Below are positions 1 to 10,047 of a stretch of 64,000 bases of DNA, one piece after another; within the stretch, counting starts at the first letter, position 1, and the number at the start of each line of letters is the position of its first letter. The notes beneath the pieces were generated by a model. That model saw only the letters and a list, made by a program, of their open reading frames with translations. It had not been told where the DNA came from and did not search any database. This DNA comes from Janthinobacterium sp. SUN073 (lineage in GTDB: Bacteria; Pseudomonadota; Gammaproteobacteria; Burkholderiales; Burkholderiaceae_D): assembly GCF_030397665.1 (NCBI RefSeq), contig NZ_JAPUBT010000002.1, forward strand, positions 405,383-469,382, read 5' to 3'. The position numbers and the translations under genes were made by a program.

Positions 1-1
1 C

Positions 2-394
2 GACAAGTTCGGCGCCTATACCAAGTACTCGACCCTGGCCGTCGGTCATGGCTCGCGCTGGTACCAGTCGAACGACAAGAGCGTCGACGTGGAATTCGGT
101 CCTGGCTATTTCAGCGGCACCAACGACACGGGGGAATCGGAGCACGGCCTGACGGTGCGCGGCGCGGCCGCCATGAAGTGGAAAATCAGCCAGTCGGCGA
201 TGTTTTCACAGACGCTCAGCGTCGAACGAGGTACCTCGAACACCCACTCCATCGCCGAAACGTCCCTCAGCACGAAAATCAACGGCACCATGCAAATGAA
301 GGCCGCCTTCAGTGCCCGCAACGACACGCGCGTACCGGACGACAAGAAGAACACGGATACGCAAACGTCGCTGACCCTGGTCTATTCGTTCTGA
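2..394 (+). CDS. DUF481-family outer-membrane protein, C-terminal part (5' end outside window)
   Basis: The reading frame is open from base 2 and ends with TGA at 392-394, giving the last 130 residues of a protein that starts upstream of the window. The visible part alternates polar and hydrophobic residues as in beta-strands and ends in aromatic residues (VYSF), which suits an outer-membrane beta-barrel. Segments such as GPGYFSGT and the repeated strand-turn pattern resemble the DUF481 (YdiY-like) family of putative salt-induced outer-membrane proteins. The function of that family is not established. The next gene begins one base after this stop, so the two may be cotranscribed. The family call rests on a partial sequence and is moderate. 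Confidence 0.7.
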   Translation, partial: DKFGAYTKYSTLAVGHGSRWYQSNDKSVDVEFGPGYFSGTNDTGESEHGLTVRGAAAMKWKISQSAMFSQTLSVERGTSNTHSIAETSLSTKINGTMQMKAAFSARNDTRVPDDKKNTDTQTSLTLVYSF

Positions 395-395
395 G

Positions 396-2270
396 ATGCC
401 GGCCACGCTGATGCGGCGACTGCGCCTGGGCGCCCTGCTGTGCGCGGCGGCGCTGCTGAGCGGCTGCGCCGCCGTCACCGTCAGCGCGATCTCCCCGGCC
501 GACTACCTGCAGCAGCGGCGCGGCGACATCCTCACCACGGGCAAACTCAGCGCCGCGGCCAGCGAAGTGCTGCGCATTATCGGCAGCGACATCGCCGCCT
601 GCGAAACCAATACGGGCAGCTGCCGCGCCGACCTGGCCCGCTCCGAGCTGCTCAGCGACGAGCAGCGCCTGGCGACGCTGTCCGAATTGTGGCTGGAAAG
701 CGCCCTGGCGGAAGAAAAACAGGACGGCCGTGCCAGCGCCGAGCGGCTGGCCGCCTGGCTGGAATCGGCCCGCTACGCCTACGCCTACCTGTTCTACACG
801 ACGCGCACGCCGGGCCAGCGCGCCTTCGAGGAACGCCAGACGCAAATCCGCGACTACTATAACTATGCCGTGCAAAAGGCCGTCGGCAACCTGTTCCGCC
901 ACCGCGGCGAATACCGCCCTGACGGCCATGTGATCCGCGTCGCCGGCTGGCAGATCGACAGCGAATTGTCGGCCCTGCGCCTGCCCGAAGACGGCACCCT
1001 GCCCGAAGAACTGCTGCCGGCCACCTCGCTGTCGTTTTCCGGCCTGCGCAATGTGTACCGGCGCGACGGCTTCGGCGCCGACCTGGTTGCCGTGATGCCC
1101 AGGCCAGGCGCATCGCAAGGCGAGTATGTGCCCTACCAGGAAACCCGCTTCCCCGTCGTCACGGCGCTGATCCGCTTCGACGGCAACAGCCTGCAAGAGG
1201 TATTGGCCACACAGCAGTTGATGGTGATGCTGGTCGACCCGACGCGCAGCGAATCGACGCGCATGGCGGGCCAGGAATTGCCCGTGGCGGCCAACTTCAC
1301 GGCCGGCTATGGCCTGTGGCTGGCCCGTTCCGGCTTCGGCGTGCAGGCGCTGCGCACCCTGTTCGGCCGCGCCGACGGCATCTCGCGCCCGCAGGTGCAC
1401 CTGATGCAGCCCTACGACCCGAACAAGCGTACCATCGTCATGCTGCACGGCCTGGCCAGCAGTCCCGAAGCGTGGATCAATGTGGCGAATGAACTGATGG
1501 GCGACGAGCAGCTGCGCCGGCGCTACCAGATCTGGCAGGTGTACTACCCCAGCAATGCGCCGCTGGCGGCCAACAACGTGGCCATCCGCCAGGCGCTGGC
1601 CGCCACCCTGGCGCATTTCGACCCTTCGGCCAAGGCGGACGCGGCGAACGACATGGTCTTGATCGGTCACAGCATGGGCGGCGTGCTGGCGCGCCTGATG
1701 GTATCGGATGCCAGCAACACCCTGCTCGACGCCATCACGGAAGAATACCATTTGAAGGGCAAGAAGGCGGAAAAAGTACGCGCCGGACTGGCGCCCTACC
1801 TCAATTTCACGGCCATGCCGCAGGTAAACCGCGCCATCTTCATCGCCGCACCGCACCGCGGCACCTCGTTCGCCAACCACAAGGTGGCGCGCTGGATCGC
1901 CAATCTCGTCACCCTGCCCATCAACATGCTCGAGCAGCTGTCGGACGCCGCCGGCAGCCTGGCGCAGCTCGACACGGGCAGCAGCGAGCCGCTGCGCATC
2001 CCCAACAGCATCGATAACCTCAGTGACAAGGACCCGTTCGTGCGCCTGGTGGCGGACCTGCCCATCAGCCCGACAGTGCGCTACTACTCCATCATGGGCA
2101 ACGACACGCCGGACCTGCCCCTGGCCGAGTCCAGCGACGGCGTGGTGCCCTACGCCAGCGCCCACCTCGACGGCGCGCTGTCGGAAAAAGTCATCCCTTC
2201 GTGGCACAGCGTGCAGGAAAGCCCGCAGGCGATCCTGGAGATACGGCGGATTTTGCGTCTGCCGGATTAG
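396..2270 (+). CDS. alpha/beta-hydrolase lipoprotein (lipase/esterase-like)
   Basis: This is a 624-residue protein. A lipoprotein signal peptide ends in the lipobox LLSGC, with the acylated Cys at residue 24, so it is probably membrane-anchored and periplasmic. The N-terminal half (about 30-340) is not recognisable. The C-terminal half carries an alpha/beta-hydrolase fold: the oxyanion-loop segment MLHGLASSPEAW, the nucleophile elbow GHSMGG (Ser426), and a plausible Asp581 (SSDGVVPY) and His604 (SWHSV) completing a Ser-Asp-His triad. The substrate cannot be told; a lipid or another ester is likely. The start codon lies one base after the preceding DUF481 stop. No strong ribosome-binding site is visible, and a second in-frame ATG follows at 411. 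Confidence 0.85.
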   Translation: MPATLMRRLRLGALLCAAALLSGCAAVTVSAISPADYLQQRRGDILTTGKLSAAASEVLRIIGSDIAACETNTGSCRADLARSELLSDEQRLATLSELWLESALAEEKQDGRASAERLAAWLESARYAYAYLFYTTRTPGQRAFEERQTQIRDYYNYAVQKAVGNLFRHRGEYRPDGHVIRVAGWQIDSELSALRLPEDGTLPEELLPATSLSFSGLRNVYRRDGFGADLVAVMPRPGASQGEYVPYQETRFPVVTALIRFDGNSLQEVLATQQLMVMLVDPTRSESTRMAGQELPVAANFTAGYGLWLARSGFGVQALRTLFGRADGISRPQVHLMQPYDPNKRTIVMLHGLASSPEAWINVANELMGDEQLRRRYQIWQVYYPSNAPLAANNVAIRQALAATLAHFDPSAKADAANDMVLIGHSMGGVLARLMVSDASNTLLDAITEEYHLKGKKAEKVRAGLAPYLNFTAMPQVNRAIFIAAPHRGTSFANHKVARWIANLVTLPINMLEQLSDAAGSLAQLDTGSSEPLRIPNSIDNLSDKDPFVRLVADLPISPTVRYYSIMGNDTPDLPLAESSDGVVPYASAHLDGALSEKVIPSWHSVQESPQAILEIRRILRLPD

Positions 2271-2404
2271 CTACCCGTCGCGGCGGATGCCTCACCGGGC
2301 AAAAAGCATTTTGATGCTCCAGGAAGGAAGTCGACGGAAATTTAGCGCAGCATCTTCGCTTCATTCCAAGATACCGTGTTTATCGAGCAGCGCAATCGTG
2401 AGAA

Positions 2405-4243
2405 TTAGCTGAACAGATACGCAGTAATGGCCGTGGCAGCGCTCGCAGTACCGATCCTTTTCACTGTATCGCTCACCGCTTGCGGAAAGTCCTTTTTACC
2501 ATTCAGCATAGAGATCAACTCATATCCGGTACTGATCGCGGCTGACAACTCGGCAGAATTGAGCACACGGTCATCCACAGTGTTGGCAGCGACTGCTTCA
2601 AGGTCATGATTGACCTGTCCTGTAATTTCAACGTTGTCTATGCCGCTGGAGTGCACTCCACTCATGCGCTCGGCGGTTTCATTGGTGACCAATACGTCGA
2701 TATCCGGGTAGCGTTCCACGTGCTCCCTCACATAGGCTGCGCTATCGGTCGCTTTCAACTGGATGGTATCGACAACTTCATCCGTGCCGAACGACTTTAT
2801 CTCGATATCGGCGCCGGCATGATTGGTCGCGCCAAACAATGCGGCGTAGTTGTCTTCGTGTTTATCGTTGTACTGACGAACCCACAGCACCTCATGATAG
2901 ATGCCCTTGATGTTGTTGGCGATGCCTTTCAACTGGTCGGCATCATAACCGTCGAGATAGTCGCTCAGTTCGGCTTCGGAAGCGCCGTCCAGGCTTGCGC
3001 TGGAACGCCGCAGCGCATCGAGCACCAACGCGCTTTCAACGCTGCCATCGACGGCGGTGCGCGTCAGCAGCGCATAGAACACGCCGCCGATCACGTATTC
3101 GTAGGAACGCGATTTGGCCGCGCTGCCAGGCTCGATAAATTGACTGAAACCGTCGATCACCACGCGCTGGTAGTCCACCAGCACATGCTGCCTGAACGCG
3201 AGGGCATGCTTGACATCGAGATTGCCGCAAATGGCATCGGCATGCTCGATCAGCAGGGCTTGCAAGGGCAGCAAGGTATTGTTCAGTAGTCCGGTTGCGA
3301 CATCGGCATCGACGCGGCCCGTTTCATCCGCCAACAGATCATCGATCATGGCGATCAGGAACCAGCAGGATTGCACGACGCGCTGCTCGACATCAGGCAA
3401 GCTCTCAAAGGTGCGTCGTTCGGAACCGAGCAATTTGTAGGCACCTAGCCCGGCGATAATGCCCAGGCCTCCGGTCAGTAGCGCACCTGCCGCCATGCCA
3501 CCACCCAACAGGCTGCCAACCCAGGCCAACGTGGCATTAGTCGCCGCCGCGCCCGACAGGCTGGCGATCGCCGTACCGGTACCCGCCGTGCCGAAAGTGC
3601 CAACCAGCGCCAGCAAGGCGCCCGTCGTCGCTACGCCGGTGATTTTCGACACGATGGCGGCGCCAAATTGCCCTGCCGCCTTTTCCGCTTCGCCCGCGCT
3701 GATTTGCATGATGCAGGCGGAAATATGATTGAGTTCGTTCCTGGTATTGCGCAGCAGCTCATCGACATTGGCGGCAGAAAAATATGGCTTGATGATACTG
3801 CGGGTCGCGCCGTAGCTTTGCTCCAGCAGCTTGCCCACTGATTGCAAATGCCTGTCCAGTTCATGTTGCCTGACCAACTGCGCCGCAGGGTCTGCCACAT
3901 GAGTCCTGATTGCATCGCCGAGCGTGCCCAGGTGCCGCTTCAAGCCGGACTCTTCCGCGATGCGCTGAGTGGCTTCCTTTGTCTGTAGCGTGGCGGCGGC
4001 GACCGCTTGCACCGCGACGCCGGCCTTGCCGGAAATGTCATGCCGCTTATCGACTTGTTGCGCCAGCGCGGCAATGGTGTCGCCCGTCTTCTTCAACTCG
4101 CCGGTGATGGCGTGCTTGTCATCGAGTTTCTTCAGTCCGCTTTTCGCGTCACCCAGGGCGAGCGACGCCTTGTCAGACCATGCTGCGCCGGTTTCGATGG
4201 CTCGCTTCTGGACGCGGCGCATCCATGACAATTCCTTTTTCAT
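2405..4243 (-). CDS. unrecognised glycine-zipper protein with PD-(D/E)xK-like C-terminus, fourth gene of the hsd operon
   Basis: This is a 612-residue protein of unknown function. The chosen ATG at 4243 has AAGAAGGG about 8 bases upstream and lies 19 bases after the hsdS stop; an upstream in-frame ATG at 4285 would overlap hsdS. Residues 1-130 are charged and helical. Residues 204-270 are a Gly/Ala-rich hydrophobic stretch (motifs GTAGTGTAIASLSGAAATN, then a GGGMAAGALLTGG tract), as in glycine-zipper membrane segments. I recall near-identical stretches in scattered bacterial proteins of uncertain role. Residues 445-520 hold Glu451, Asp479 (GADIEIKS) and Gln495-Leu-Lys497 (TIQLKATD). This arrangement resembles the E, D, (E/Q)xK pattern of PD-(D/E)xK nucleases, but that is inferred by eye. 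Its position as the last gene of a type I restriction operon suggests an accessory or independent defence role, for example a membrane-acting effector. Confidence 0.75.
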   Translation of the reverse strand: MKKELSWMRRVQKRAIETGAAWSDKASLALGDAKSGLKKLDDKHAITGELKKTGDTIAALAQQVDKRHDISGKAGVAVQAVAAATLQTKEATQRIAEESGLKRHLGTLGDAIRTHVADPAAQLVRQHELDRHLQSVGKLLEQSYGATRSIIKPYFSAANVDELLRNTRNELNHISACIMQISAGEAEKAAGQFGAAIVSKITGVATTGALLALVGTFGTAGTGTAIASLSGAAATNATLAWVGSLLGGGMAAGALLTGGLGIIAGLGAYKLLGSERRTFESLPDVEQRVVQSCWFLIAMIDDLLADETGRVDADVATGLLNNTLLPLQALLIEHADAICGNLDVKHALAFRQHVLVDYQRVVIDGFSQFIEPGSAAKSRSYEYVIGGVFYALLTRTAVDGSVESALVLDALRRSSASLDGASEAELSDYLDGYDADQLKGIANNIKGIYHEVLWVRQYNDKHEDNYAALFGATNHAGADIEIKSFGTDEVVDTIQLKATDSAAYVREHVERYPDIDVLVTNETAERMSGVHSSGIDNVEITGQVNHDLEAVAANTVDDRVLNSAELSAAISTGYELISMLNGKKDFPQAVSDTVKRIGTASAATAITAYLFS

Positions 4244-4262
4244 CGCGCTCGCCCTTCTTCGG

Positions 4263-6002
4263 TCACGCGACGGCTTGCGCCACAATCACGTCGGCCAGCT
4301 TGCGCTGCAAGGCGCTGGCGTCCGCGATCCGGGCTTTCATCTGATCGCACAGCGCCATCAGTTCATCGACCTTGGTAACGATTCGATGTTGTTCCGCAAA
4401 CGAAGGCAAAGCCATTACAAGATTTCTTAATATACCTAATGCGATAAATGGTTGCGCCCCACCAACAGCAGTAGACTGCAAATTTAACGCAAGATTTTCG
4501 GTATATTTTTTAATAAAAAATGGAAAAGTAAGGTTTTTATTATAAAACTTAAATAGTGCAACATTTTTAATGCTAAATTGGCGATCATCGTTAACCATTA
4601 CTTGATTCCCGATATTCCCACCAATCATGGAAAACAAAATATCATATTTCTCAACATACGATCTTTTAGAAATTTCAAAATGATCTAATTTTGATATTTT
4701 TTTTGCAGTATGGAAATTTATACCGCCATTAATAAAATCTTTACTCGTAACTAAAGGATATGTATCAAATCCATCCGACTCCTTTGGTGAACTATGAGTT
4801 CCGTCTCGAAGATCAATTACAGATTGAAGTCTTACCCACTCCCATCCCTGCGGCAAGGAAAATGGTTTCTCATTATCGATTATCGCTGCCAGTGGTTTTT
4901 CCTTCTTGATCTTACCTTCAAGAACCAGCCTGGCCTTTTCAACCTGTATGCGCTCAAGCAAAGCGCTAGCCGGTTCGTCGCTTGGGTCTTGCGGCACCAG
5001 CCTGCCCATCACCGCCAGTTGCAGCAGCGTTTGCTTCAACGCATCGATGCTGGCTTCGCTCGTGAACAACATGTCGAAATGTGCGGCGATGCGTTGCCAG
5101 GCTGCACTGAAGTCAACGCTGTCTTGTGATGCGGTCAGCGTGGCCAGCAGGTGACTGACGAGCTTCTCGTGGGCAACTGCGGCATCCGTATAGCCGGCTT
5201 CCAGTTGGTCACACAGCGCCATCAATTCATCAATCTTGGCGACGATGCGATGTTGTTCGGCAAATGGCGGAGTTGGCACGTAATAGCCCAATAATTCATC
5301 TTGTCGAATACCTGCAACCGTCATTCCACTACCAGTGATTTTTAACGTTCTATAAAAATTTACAAAATAATCAACATTGAAAAATGAAGTGAGTTTTAGA
5401 GCTTTAAGGTCTTGATTTATTGCCACGTCAACAGCTGCTATTGCTATTTTCCCCAATCCCATTCTTGTGCATATTAACAAACTTCCCTTTTCGGCAAGTT
5501 TACTTCCGGCGTCCAGTCCTTTTTTTGTAATGAAATCTTGAGTTGATTCAAGAAATTTTTCCACGTTTAAATCTTTAACACTCGCCCAAGGAATTTCACC
5601 GTTCCAAAATTCTGAATTATTTTTACTTGGCGTACCACCACTGATAATACTTAAAACGAAATCATTGATTCTTGCCCATTCCCATCCATGGGGCAAAGGG
5701 AACGGAGACTCTTCCTCTGTGATTGATGCCGCTGCTTTATCTTTCTTGATCTTTCCTTCGGCTATCAGTCTGGCTTTTTCAATCCGTATTTTCTTCAGCA
5801 ATTCACTGGCAGATTCATCGTGAAAATTTTGCGCCACCAGCTTGCCGCGAACGGCCAGTTCCAGTATCAGTTCGCGCAGTTTCTTGACGCCATACACGGT
5901 GCCAGCACTACCGGAAGCGCGACCGCGTCCCGTTTTCTTGGCAGTGTCGGCGCCGGTCCACAAGCCGATGTTCTCGGTCAATAGTTGCTGGATCTGATTC
6001 AT
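4263..6002 (-). CDS. hsdS: type I restriction-modification specificity subunit HsdS
   Basis: This 579-residue subunit chooses the bipartite DNA target for both methylation and cleavage by the HsdR2M2S complex. Two target-recognition domains are visible, at roughly residues 105-240 and 385-530. Each is followed by a nearly identical conserved segment (AEQHRIVAKIDELMALCDQ and AEQHRIVTKVDELMALCDQ), as expected of a full-length HsdS with internal pseudo-symmetry. Each is preceded by a repeat containing SPFPLPHGWEWARI or KPFSLPQGWEWVRL. The ATG overlaps the hsdM stop (ATGA), so the genes are translationally coupled. The DNA coding for the recognition domains (about 4410-4830 and 5270-5690) is much more AT-rich than the conserved parts, a sign that these domains were exchanged by recombination. 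Confidence 0.95.
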   Translation of the reverse strand: MNQIQQLLTENIGLWTGADTAKKTGRGRASGSAGTVYGVKKLRELILELAVRGKLVAQNFHDESASELLKKIRIEKARLIAEGKIKKDKAAASITEEESPFPLPHGWEWARINDFVLSIISGGTPSKNNSEFWNGEIPWASVKDLNVEKFLESTQDFITKKGLDAGSKLAEKGSLLICTRMGLGKIAIAAVDVAINQDLKALKLTSFFNVDYFVNFYRTLKITGSGMTVAGIRQDELLGYYVPTPPFAEQHRIVAKIDELMALCDQLEAGYTDAAVAHEKLVSHLLATLTASQDSVDFSAAWQRIAAHFDMLFTSEASIDALKQTLLQLAVMGRLVPQDPSDEPASALLERIQVEKARLVLEGKIKKEKPLAAIIDNEKPFSLPQGWEWVRLQSVIDLRDGTHSSPKESDGFDTYPLVTSKDFINGGINFHTAKKISKLDHFEISKRSYVEKYDILFSMIGGNIGNQVMVNDDRQFSIKNVALFKFYNKNLTFPFFIKKYTENLALNLQSTAVGGAQPFIALGILRNLVMALPSFAEQHRIVTKVDELMALCDQMKARIADASALQRKLADVIVAQAVA

Positions 6003-7474
6003 GCCGGCTCACCGCGCTGCAGCGCTTCGGCCAGCACGTCTTTCAATGTTGCGCGTAGCGCGGCGATGTGGGCTTGCATCGCGCTATACTGGGCCAGCAA
6101 CACCTCGGGGTCGTGGATTTCCTGCTCGCCGACGTGCGGGTTCTTGCAGTCGAGGTTGTAGTTGCGTGCCTTGATGTCAGCTACGCTGATTTTCCACGCC
6201 TGTTCGTTTTCGACCCGGGTGGCAAAACGGTCGGCTTCGCTGCCCCACCATGCGGCTTCGACGTCGAATTCTTCGATACGCATCGGCTTGGTCTTGTTGT
6301 AGCTTTTGACGCCCGGCGGGTACGGGTGTTCGTAGAACCAGATATCGGTCGTCGGCGTGCCCTTGCTAAAAAATAGCAGATTGGTCTTGATGCCGGTGTA
6401 CGGCGCGAACACGCCATTGGGCAGGCGCACGATGGTGTGCAGGTTGCATTCTTCGAGCAGCTTTTCCTTGATGCGGGTCTTGATGCCTTCGCCGAACAGG
6501 AAGCCGTCCGGCAGCACCAGTGCCGCACGTCCGCCGTTTTTGAGCATCTGCATGATCAGCACCAGGAACAGGTCGGCCGTCTCGCGGGTGCGGAAAGTCG
6601 CCGGAAAGTTGGTTTCGATGCCATCTTCTTCCATGCCGCCAAATGGTGGATTGGTGACGACGACATCGACCCGCTCCTTTGGCCCCCAGCTGATCAGCGG
6701 GCGCGCCAAGGTGTTGTCGTGGCGGATATTGCTGGGCACGTCGATGCCATGCAAGATCATGTTGGTGGTGCACAGCAAATGCGGCATCGGCTTTTTTTCG
6801 ATACCGAATATGGCCGCTTGCAGTTGCGCTTCGTCATCGACTGTCTTCACATCGTGCTTGCGGATGTGCTCGATGGAGCAAGTCAGGAAGCCGCCGGTGC
6901 CGCAGGCCGGGTCCATCACTTTTTCACCCAGGCGCGGGTTGACCATGCGTACCATGAATTCTGTCACGGCGCGCGGTGTGTAGAACTCGCCGGCATTGCC
7001 CGCTGCCTGCAGATCGCGCAGCAATTGCTCGTACATGTCGCCAAACAAGTGGCGCTCCTGCGCCTTGTTGAAGTCGATGCCTTCCTGGATCTTGTTGATC
7101 ACTTGCCGGATCAGCTGGCCCGACTTCATGTAATTGTAGGCGTCCTCGAATACCGAGCGGACCACATGAGCGCGCTGGTCGTTGCCCTTGGCTTGAAGTT
7201 GTTGCAGGTTCGGGAACAGCTCATTGTCGAGAAACTGCTTCAACTCGTCGCCCGTCATGCCCTCGGCATCGGCAGCCCAGTTGCGCCAGCGATATCGCTC
7301 CGGCAATGGCGACTTGTAATTATCTTGCAGCAACTCCCATTCGCTTTCGCGGTCATCGAAGATTTTCAGGAACAGCATCCAGACCAGCTGGCTCAGGCGC
7401 TGCGCATCACCATCGACGCCGACATCCTTGCGCATGGTGTCCTGGATCGATTTGATGGTGGAAGAAATACTCAT
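5999..7474 (-). CDS. hsdM: type I restriction-modification N6-adenine methyltransferase HsdM
   Basis: This 491-residue subunit transfers a methyl group from S-adenosylmethionine to adenine in the HsdS target. The N-terminal helical HsdM domain (about 1-150) is followed by the methyltransferase domain, with the AdoMet-binding motif DPACGTGG at 188-195 and the catalytic motif NPPF at 275-278. The upstream signature AGEFYTPR (161-168) is typical of the family. The length is that of EcoAI-type HsdM. The gene starts 29 bases after hsdR ends and overlaps hsdS by ATGA, consistent with one operon hsdR-hsdM-hsdS-orphan. Confidence 0.96.
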   Translation of the reverse strand: MSISSTIKSIQDTMRKDVGVDGDAQRLSQLVWMLFLKIFDDRESEWELLQDNYKSPLPERYRWRNWAADAEGMTGDELKQFLDNELFPNLQQLQAKGNDQRAHVVRSVFEDAYNYMKSGQLIRQVINKIQEGIDFNKAQERHLFGDMYEQLLRDLQAAGNAGEFYTPRAVTEFMVRMVNPRLGEKVMDPACGTGGFLTCSIEHIRKHDVKTVDDEAQLQAAIFGIEKKPMPHLLCTTNMILHGIDVPSNIRHDNTLARPLISWGPKERVDVVVTNPPFGGMEEDGIETNFPATFRTRETADLFLVLIMQMLKNGGRAALVLPDGFLFGEGIKTRIKEKLLEECNLHTIVRLPNGVFAPYTGIKTNLLFFSKGTPTTDIWFYEHPYPPGVKSYNKTKPMRIEEFDVEAAWWGSEADRFATRVENEQAWKISVADIKARNYNLDCKNPHVGEQEIHDPEVLLAQYSAMQAHIAALRATLKDVLAEALQRGEPA

Positions 7475-7503
7475 AATTCGTGATGCTTTTCTATTAGTTT
7501 GTT

Positions 7504-9894
7504 TCAGGCATAGAGCCGGGTTTTTAATTCATCAAGGGCGGCAATGTAGCCTGTCTTGCCGCCGAAGGCTGACACCAGTTCGCTGGCCGTGCCCATGTTC
7601 TTGAACGGGTCCAGCGTCAATATCTTGATGTCTTCGATATTCCTGATGCCGGTGTCGGCATATTTTTCCAGCAACGTTTCGAGAACGCGGCGCGCCTGTT
7701 CACCGTAATTGGCGAAGTAATTGCGTTTTTTTACGTTGTCGGCGCGCTCGCGGCGGGTCAGCGGCGGCTGGTCGAAAGCGACGTGGCAGATCAGATCGAA
7801 GGCGTCGAAATCCTTGCCCACTTCGTCAGCCAGTGCCTCGAAAAACACACCGTGCTGCTCCAGTTCAGCGAGGATGGCGGCCTTGCGCTCGCTGCCCGTC
7901 CAACGCAGCAGGAATTGGTCAAGCGAGGCATAATCCTTGAGCACCGTGTTTCGCGTGTAATCCTTCAGAGATTCAGTAATCAGCTTGCCTTCTGGCCCGT
8001 AATACTGGATGCGTTCGGCAACGACATACACCGTCACATCGCCGAGCACGTATTTTACACGCCCGGGACCGGGGCGGTCACCACCAAGGCTGTCACTGTC
8101 ACCGCCAAAGTCGCCGCTGTCATCGCCAAGCGGATCACCGGCTGGAATGGGATTACCGTCCTCGTCGAAGATGACTTCTGGCACTTCGTCTGGCGGCACC
8201 GGCGATTCGTCGCCTTTCGGCGCATAAATCATGACCGGGTCGCCATCGAACGCCGGGTCGGCAAACAACTCGGTCGCTTTTTTGAAATCCATGATGGTGA
8301 ACCAGTATTTGTCGTAGTCCTCGTTGATGCGGGTGCCCCGTCCGATGATCTGCTTGAACTCGGTAATCGACTTGATGTGCTGGTCGAGGACAATCAACTT
8401 GCAGGTCTGCGCATCCACACCCGTCGTCATCAGCTTGGAGGTGGTGGCAATCACCGGGTAAGGCTGTTCCGGGTTGATGAAGTTGTCCAGCTCAGCTTTG
8501 CCCTCCTGCTCATCCCCGGTAATGCGCATCACATACTTACGGTTTTGCAAAACGCGTTCGGGATTCAGATTGACCAGCGCCTGGCGCATGCGCTCGGCAT
8601 GGTCAATATCATCACAAAACACAATGGTTTTGGCATACGGGTCGGTAGCGACCAAGAATTCGGTGATCTTTTTGGCCACCAGCTCCGTGCGCTTTTCCAG
8701 CACCAAGGTGCGGTCCATGTCGATCTGGTTGTACACGCGGTCTTCAATCAGCTGACCGGTCTTGTCTGTCTGGCCCTTGCTGGGACGCCAGCCCTGCACG
8801 TCCTTGTCGATGTCGATGCGCACGACCTTGTATGGCGCCAGGAAACCATCCTCGATGCCTTGCCTGAGCGTGTAGGTGTAGACCGGATCACCAAAATAAT
8901 AGATGCTGGAAACATCCTTCGTTTCCTTCGGCGTAGCGGTCAAGCCGACATGCGTGGCGGAAGAAAAATAGGCCAGAATTTCGCGCCACGCGGAGTCTTC
9001 CGCAGCACTGCCGCGATGGCATTCGTCGATCACGATCAGGTCGAAAAACTCGGGAGAAAACTGCTTGTAGATATCCTGCTCGTCATCGCTGCCGGTGACC
9101 GCCTGATAGAGCGAAAGATAGATTTCATAACTGGGGTCGATCTTGCGCTTGCTGATCTTGGTCATCTTGCCGCCGAACGGCTTGAAATCGTTGTTCTTGG
9201 TCTGGTCCACCAAGATATTTCGGTCAGCCAGGAACAGGATGCGCTTCTTTGCGCCAGACTTCCACAGACGCCAGATAATCTGGAACGCGGTATAGGTCTT
9301 GCCGGTGCCGGTCGCCATCACCAGCAAGATACGCTGCTGGCCCTTGGCAACCGCCTCTACCGTGTTATTGATCGCATTGGCCTGATAGTAGCGCGGCGCG
9401 CGGCCGGTGCCATCGTCGTAGTACGGCATCTCGACGACATGGCGCGCGGCCTCGGATTCCAGCCCCTTCCACTGGCAATAACGCTGCCACAGTTGATCTG
9501 GCGACGGGAAAGCATCCAGCGCCAGTTCTTGCTCGATTTTGCCAGGCAGCCCGGTACGGTCGTGCATCAAAAAAGCATCGCCGTTGGAACTGAACACAAA
9601 CGGCGCACCCAGTGATTCGGCATAGTTCAATGCCTGCTGCATGCCGGCGCCGACGCTGTGGCCATTTTCCTTCGCTTCGATCACCGCCAGCGCAATATTT
9701 GGCTTGTAATACAACACGTAGTCGGCGAACTTGCGCTCGCCACGGGTGTGCAGCTTGCCTCGCACGATGACGCGGCCTTTGGTGAAAAACACTTCTTCGC
9801 GAATCTGGCTATGCAAATCCCAGCCTGCATCAATGATGGCCGGCGTGATGTACTTGCTGCAGATGTCGCGTTCCGAAAGCTGTTTCTTTTCCAT
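7504..9894 (-). CDS. hsdR: type I restriction endonuclease/translocase subunit HsdR
   Basis: This 796-residue motor and nuclease subunit cleaves unmethylated DNA after ATP-driven translocation. The N-terminal nuclease domain shows the PD-(D/E)xK residues Asp58 (FADYVLY) and Glu73-Ala-Lys75 (VIEAK). The SF2 helicase core has Walker A ATGTGKT (Lys199), DECH at 290-293, motif III LTATP and motif [11 protein letters not shown] linker rich in Asp and Gly (coding region about 8070-8200) separates the core from the C-terminal domain. The sequence is closest in character to EcoAI-type (type IB) HsdR. I chose the ATG at 9894 because AAGG lies 5 bases upstream; in-frame ATGs also exist at 9912 and 9939. 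This is the first gene of the operon. Confidence 0.95.
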   Translation of the reverse strand: MEKKQLSERDICSKYITPAIIDAGWDLHSQIREEVFFTKGRVIVRGKLHTRGERKFADYVLYYKPNIALAVIEAKENGHSVGAGMQQALNYAESLGAPFVFSSNGDAFLMHDRTGLPGKIEQELALDAFPSPDQLWQRYCQWKGLESEAARHVVEMPYYDDGTGRAPRYYQANAINNTVEAVAKGQQRILLVMATGTGKTYTAFQIIWRLWKSGAKKRILFLADRNILVDQTKNNDFKPFGGKMTKISKRKIDPSYEIYLSLYQAVTGSDDEQDIYKQFSPEFFDLIVIDECHRGSAAEDSAWREILAYFSSATHVGLTATPKETKDVSSIYYFGDPVYTYTLRQGIEDGFLAPYKVVRIDIDKDVQGWRPSKGQTDKTGQLIEDRVYNQIDMDRTLVLEKRTELVAKKITEFLVATDPYAKTIVFCDDIDHAERMRQALVNLNPERVLQNRKYVMRITGDEQEGKAELDNFINPEQPYPVIATTSKLMTTGVDAQTCKLIVLDQHIKSITEFKQIIGRGTRINEDYDKYWFTIMDFKKATELFADPAFDGDPVMIYAPKGDESPVPPDEVPEVIFDEDGNPIPAGDPLGDDSGDFGGDSDSLGGDRPGPGRVKYVLGDVTVYVVAERIQYYGPEGKLITESLKDYTRNTVLKDYASLDQFLLRWTGSERKAAILAELEQHGVFFEALADEVGKDFDAFDLICHVAFDQPPLTRRERADNVKKRNYFANYGEQARRVLETLLEKYADTGIRNIEDIKILTLDPFKNMGTASELVSAFGGKTGYIAALDELKTRLYA

Positions 9895-10047
9895 TTTGGC
9901 CTTATCCTTCATCTCATTGCTGGTACCCGGCGCTGGCACGCATGCAGGGTAGTGGAAAGCTCATATGCGGGCGTAGGTGCCTTGTGCAAGCGGCCAATAT
10001 CGTTGGCGGAATGGCCCGCCGCGTCCGGCATAGGGCAAGCACGCAAC

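Noticed and set aside
309-2207. A 632-codon minus-strand open frame antisense to the lipoprotein hydrolase
   Set aside because: Low-complexity Arg/His/Val/Gly-rich translation and no motif; the plus strand has a lipobox and a GHSMGG catalytic site.
2271-2404. A terminator between the hydrolase and the hsd operon
   Set aside because: Only a weak five-base inverted repeat (AGCAT/ATGCT near 2308-2321) is present, with no convincing stem or T tract.
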